Of a stretch of DNA of 22,697 nt, positions 19,251 through 22,697 are shown in pieces. A program made the position numbers and the translations under genes. Under the pieces are notes generated by a model. It had not been told where the DNA came from, did not search any database, and was given only the letters and a program-made list of their open reading frames with translations. Origin of the DNA: Chromera velia (lineage: Eukaryota > Sar > Chromeraceae); the NCBI GenBank assembly GCA_018398765.1, contig JAHBMJ010001848.1:1-22697 (forward strand). Reading direction: 5' to 3'. The first letter of the stretch is position 1, and each line of letters opens with the position of its first letter.

Positions 19251-21383
19251 ATGGAGGGGTACGTTGTTGAGGAGTGGCTCGGTGGAGAGTTCACCGTCGG
19301 CAATCTGGAGGGCAGCCGTCTGTCTCTCTTCAACAAAGTGCGAGAAAGGGACCAGTCTCGAAAGGCCGCGGGAATTCTTCGATATGATGGTCAGTCTGCC
19401 GCATTTAGTGGCCCGGCAATCATTTTTCCCGCTTCTTGTTGAGCTTCGAAGTGACCCTGCTACGACTGCGGTAAGAAATGCGTAATGTGCAATTAAACAC
19501 GCCTGAATGCAGAGAACCAAGAAGACGAAGTGAGGGAGATTCTGTCTGGCTTCAAGATATTGATTGCGCCAGAAGAGCAGCTGCGTGGCCTGTTTGCGAA
19601 TGTACAGCCGAAAGCCGCATGGTCGGGAGGGAGGAGGGGGACCGAGAAAGTGCTCGTCTACGTCCAGGATATGCACTCCGGTAAGGTACTGCGTGTCCGT
19701 TGATTTTCCTGCATGAGACTGTCAGTATTGAAATTATGATGGCCCGGATTTTGTTTTAGTCGTGGTTGGATCCAACTTCCCGTCTCTCGTTCCGCTCGTT
19801 TCGCTGGTGCGATCTGTGCTTCATGTTGCTCAGCAACGGGTGCAAACCTGGTCCGTGGATTCGCTTGTGCAGGTACTCTTCAAAAACGAAGAAAGGAGGG
19901 AGTGTCCTTCTGCGGGGGGGTGGCGGTTAAGATTCTTGGGGATGGCTCGTCGGCTCTGAACGCGATGCACGCAGCAGGCTGCCCCCATGGAGCTCTTTGC
20001 CCGGAGAATGTTTTCATTCAGTGTTCTGAGGTAAGCAGGGTGGCCAAAGGGATCGGTGTTGAGAAGATGGTGACTGTCTGACTGAGGGTGCAAACCTTTG
20101 ATTGCCCCAATTTTGCTTCTTCTCGCGGAGTCATTCTCTCCAGCTAGCTCTCCAGATGACTTCGTCACTGTGCGCATCTCAGTACCTCTTTGCCCTTTGT
20201 CCCCACGATCATGCATGTAGACTTGGTGAATGAATGCATGCATGCAGGACGAGGCGAGGTTTCTGCTTGGTGGCGTCACAGAAATGCACCTGAATGCGTG
20301 TCTGTGGCGGCGAGGGTCGAAGGTCACTCAAACGAAGCTCAACGCGGGTCTGCTGCCCTATCTCTGGTAGGTCAAGAATCAGCCCGTCTCTCGATTACTC
20401 GTGCTTATGCCCTCTTTCGACTCCCCCTCTTTCTCTGGCCTACTTCTCTCGCAAATTAATATGATCAGTGGCACCTTCCACTCATGCGACGATGCTCTTG
20501 TCTTGTGTAACTGCGCGCAGCCCTCTTCTTCTTAGAAAAGTTCAAGCGGCAAAGAAAAAGGGGGAGAAGGTCGTGCTGTCGGAGAACGAGGAGATCGCCG
20601 CGGACGTTTTCGCCCTGGGGATTGTGGTGGCTGAGTGCCTTTTTTGAAAGGGTCAGTCAGCTCGATCTCGCATTCCCTTTTGAAATCGGTTCAATGGATT
20701 CTATTCCACACATGACACTACCAAAATTTGGAAGCTGACATGTCAACGGCACTGTTTTCTCTTTGCAATCCACCATTGTCACTACAGTAGAGTGCCAGTG
20801 GCCTCCGTATTTGGCACGTATTGACTGCGCGATGTCGGTACCAGCGAGGAGCTTAATTTGTGGATATTTGTGAGCCTCGCTGTTGCGTGTTAATTGCATA
20901 TATGGCGAGGGCAGACTCTTTTCCGGGTGGAGGAGACGGCAGGTGATCCCATTGACGCCTGGGCAGACTTCTGGTGGGGGGAGAAGAAGGAGGGCCGTAG
21001 GAACTCAACAACATGATCGAGGAGCTGGTCAGCTTGCTTCCTTGTTTGTTTGTTTTTTTTTTAACCGAAGATTCCCTACACCAGAAACACAGATCCGAGA
21101 AGCAAATCCAAACTGTTTATGCCAACCGCCAGAACAGTCGCTCCATAGTTGTTATGATCTTTGACCATGCGAAGAGCTCCTTGCTGCAAGGGAGACTACT
21201 GATGTTCGAAAACAAACTGCACGCCTTCTGATTTTCTCCTCCCTACCGTAGCCCCTATGACCACATGTTGTTTTCAGCTGTTTGAAATCACAAACAACTT
21301 GTTTGCACGCGCATGTACGTGCAGGATGGCAAAATGCAAGACTGCCCAGTGACCGTCCGGCAAGTTGTCTGTGACCTCCTTCG
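19251..21383 (+). pseudogene. Protein-kinase-like (pseudokinase) gene, multi-exon, with a nonsense codon and frame changes
   Basis: Proposed exons: 19251-19389, 19409-19470, 19515-19680, 19760-19872, 19896-20030, 20248-20366, 20521-20650, 20915-21027 and 21325-21383. Six of these eight junctions keep phase with ordinary GT-AG introns. The other two, 19390-19408 and 19873-19895, are tiny gaps chosen to restore frame. Kinase-like landmarks are the hinge region (EKVLVYVQDMHS), helix E plus catalytic loop (ALNAMHAAGCPHGALCPENV), the DFG position (ARFLLGGVTEMH) and helix F (EIAADVFALGIVVAECLF). Canonical HRDLKPEN is replaced by HGALCPEN, and DFG by GGV, so catalysis is unlikely. TGA at 20645-20647 sits where kinases have Gly or Arg before Lys, followed in phase by TLFRVEE. 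A 1-nt shift near 20995 is needed to reach ELNNMIEEL. The start ATG follows GCAGCAG and could instead be an acceptor. Substrate and partner are unknown. Confidence 0.65.
20645..20647 (+). other. In-frame TGA in the kinase-like gene
   Basis: The exon starting at 20521 reads AECLF, TGA, K and then the donor AAAG|GTCAGT. The next exon continues in phase with TLFRVEETAGDP. Removing this one stop gives continuous coding across the intron 20651-20914. Confidence 0.6.
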
Positions 21384-21763
21384 GTCAGTTTTCGATCTCT
21401 GAAGGCTCATGCAGCACTGAAAGGAATTGTGCATGCAAAACGCGAAAAGGGGGTGCATGCATGAGCGGAAATCTACGTGCTATCATCTCTCTTCGATTCC
21501 AATGTGACCGTCCCTTCGTTTGTGGACTCTGTGTGTAAATTGCGTGCGAAGTACGGGGGCAGAGAGTGGAGGAGATAAAAGCAAGACCTGATTGAGGGTG
21601 CTGGATCCTTTTTTCCCCTCCAAATCTCGTCTGTCTTTCTGCACTAGCTCGTGTCTTCCTTGCTTGCCTGTGAATGCGCTCTTCATCCTTCCTGCCATGC
21701 CGGATCATGATGTGTGGGAGGGGCGGGCAGGGGAAAGTGAGAAGGGATTCCCTCCCCCCCGTA
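21384..21763. other. Putative intron or intergenic interval
   Basis: No coding content was recognised on either strand. A GTCAGT donor-like site lies at its left edge (21384), and TGCATGCATG occurs at about 21452. If the exon at 22131 belongs to the kinase-like gene, this interval plus the CT array would be one 747-nt intron. Confidence 0.4.
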
Positions 21764-21783
21764 CTTCTCTCTCCNTCTCTCTC

Positions 21784-21824
<41 letters not shown>

Positions 21825-21825
21825 G

Positions 21826-21892
<67 letters not shown>

Positions 21893-21893
21893 G

Positions 21894-21968
<75 letters not shown>

Positions 21969-21969
21969 G

Positions 21970-22036
<67 letters not shown>

Positions 22037-22037
22037 G

Positions 22038-22082
<45 letters not shown>

Positions 22083-22100
22083 TTGTGTGTGTGTCTCCCC
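21764..22100. repeat. (CT)n array with higher-order periodicity
   Basis: A long CT array is punctuated by TTTCTGATTCTC at about 21821, 21889, 21965 and 22033 (spacings 68, 76, 68), with a single CTGTCT in each unit. It ends in GTGTGTGTGTCTCC. One ambiguous base lies at 21775. Glu/Arg-repeat open frames on the minus strand are artefacts. Confidence 0.95.
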
Positions 22101-22130
22101 TGTTGTTTGCAATTCTATCCACGCTTCCAG

Positions 22131-22196
22131 GTCTGACTGTTGATCAACTCGCGAGGTCGCACTTCAATACTGCATGTGGTCTTTCCATGCATGCAG
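22131..22196 (+). CDS. Possible exon (LTVDQLARSHF), perhaps the kinase C-terminal part
   Basis: The acceptor CGCTTCCAG ends at 22130. The frame reads LTVDQLARSHFNTACGLSM, reminiscent of the end of a kinase fold (R-x-T-x-x-x-L-x-x-H-x-F). Its phase does not match the donor proposed at 21384, so the link is not proven. A second acceptor, TGCATGCAG, lies at 22188-22196. Confidence 0.3.
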
Positions 22197-22608
22197 GCGT
22201 ATGCTTTCGGTGACAGATGTCAGCGATAGACTATCAGCGGCGACGGTTCATGCAGAAGTGGAAGCTGCTGGCGTTGCCCTGAGGCACGTGACCAACCTGG
22301 AACAGCCGCAAGGGGAGTTGGGAGTGTCTTTCCGAATAGCTCTGGACATCTCAGACCGAACAGCCTTATTCGAATCAGCGCACGAGGGGAGGGCGGCTGC
22401 TGGGGGGCCACAGTTAGACAGAGCGGTGTTTTGGTCTGACATTCGCTCTGATTTGGCTCTAAGGATGCGGCAACACCTCGCTGCACAGGCAGCTCTGCCT
22501 GCTCCTCCTGTTCATCCCCCTCTGACATTGTGCGAGAGACTATGTAACCTTTTTGGGTATCAGGACTGCGTGTCGAGGACTGGGAGAGGGGAGCAAGGGG
22601 GGGGCTAG
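22197..22608 (+). CDS. Unrecognised coding exon, 3' end of a plus-strand gene
   Basis: An open frame of about 137 codons follows a TGCATGCAG acceptor and ends at TAG 22606-22608. It has amphipathic, coding-like composition: SDRLSAATVHAEVEAAGVAL, GVSFRIALDISDRTAL, AVFWSDIRSDLALRMRQHL, then a Pro-rich spacer and a Cys-containing end (LCERLCNLFGYQDC). No known domain was recognised. A GTATCAGG donor near 22555 means the exon could end earlier. It may be the last exon of the kinase-like gene or of a separate gene. Confidence 0.5.
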
Positions 22609-22697
22609 GGAGGGAAACAAAAAACATGAGCCGAGGACAGACAGTGAGGATTGGGGTCAGAATTGAAGCATTCATTCAGGCACAAAGGAGGAGAGGG

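Noticed and set aside
19896..19940. VAVKIL read as the kinase ATP-binding lysine motif
   Set aside because: Only about 20 residues separate it from the catalytic loop, and a hinge-like segment lies upstream, so it more likely belongs to helix E.
21385..22122. 245-codon minus-strand Glu/Arg repeat frame
   Set aside because: It is a translation of the CT array; no flanking coding signal.
1..22697. CRISPR arrays, bacterial operons or prophage
   Set aside because: Repeats lack a spacer structure with unique inserts of constant size, and genes are spliced and eukaryotic in type.

Overview
The window looks like nuclear DNA of a unicellular eukaryote. It contains spliced genes with short GT-AG introns, no bacterial operons, Ty3/gypsy-type retroelements, long GT, GA, CT and AATC microsatellites, several minisatellites and many TGCATGC motifs. 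That mix fits an alveolate, most plausibly a chromerid alga such as Chromera. This is inference; no species-specific marker was recognised.

The left 10.3 kb is retroelement territory. It opens inside the integrase of a chromovirus-type Ty3/gypsy element (2-1381) with an intact D,D35E triad and a C-terminal chromodomain, but two nonsense codons. A 59-nt minisatellite follows (1413-2065). Then comes a roughly 607-codon degraded frame of unknown family (3631-5452), lying just upstream of hairpin, purine-tract and LTR-start modules. An 800-nt LTR family occurs three times: a partial copy at 5921-6338 ending in an NNN gap, a full forward copy at 6415-7214, and a full inverted copy at 9503-10302. 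The inverted pair encloses a decayed Gag gene with a CCHC knuckle (8142-9491) and no pol.

The middle (10.3-17.2 kb) has no gene I can defend. It holds simple repeats, two tRNA-like relics, and three copies of a dispersed repeat (13.05-13.27, 13.50-13.86 and 16.11-16.51 kb) with a variable 30-nt minisatellite.

The right part (17.2-22.6 kb) holds two head-to-head host genes, both damaged. On the minus strand (about 19240 to 17195) is a PH/GRAM-like protein with an acidic, Ser/Pro-rich tail and three nonsense codons. On the plus strand (19251 to about 21383, perhaps to 22608) is a multi-exon protein-kinase-like gene. Its catalytic-loop and DFG-position residues are replaced, so it reads as a pseudokinase. 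It carries one in-frame TGA, one unexplained frame change, and two further frame changes that very small introns could explain.

The recurring theme is gene copies interrupted by isolated nonsense codons in otherwise long open frames, with few indels. The most novel-looking pieces are the unrecognised 3631-5452 protein, the inverted LTR pair, and the pseudokinase locus.
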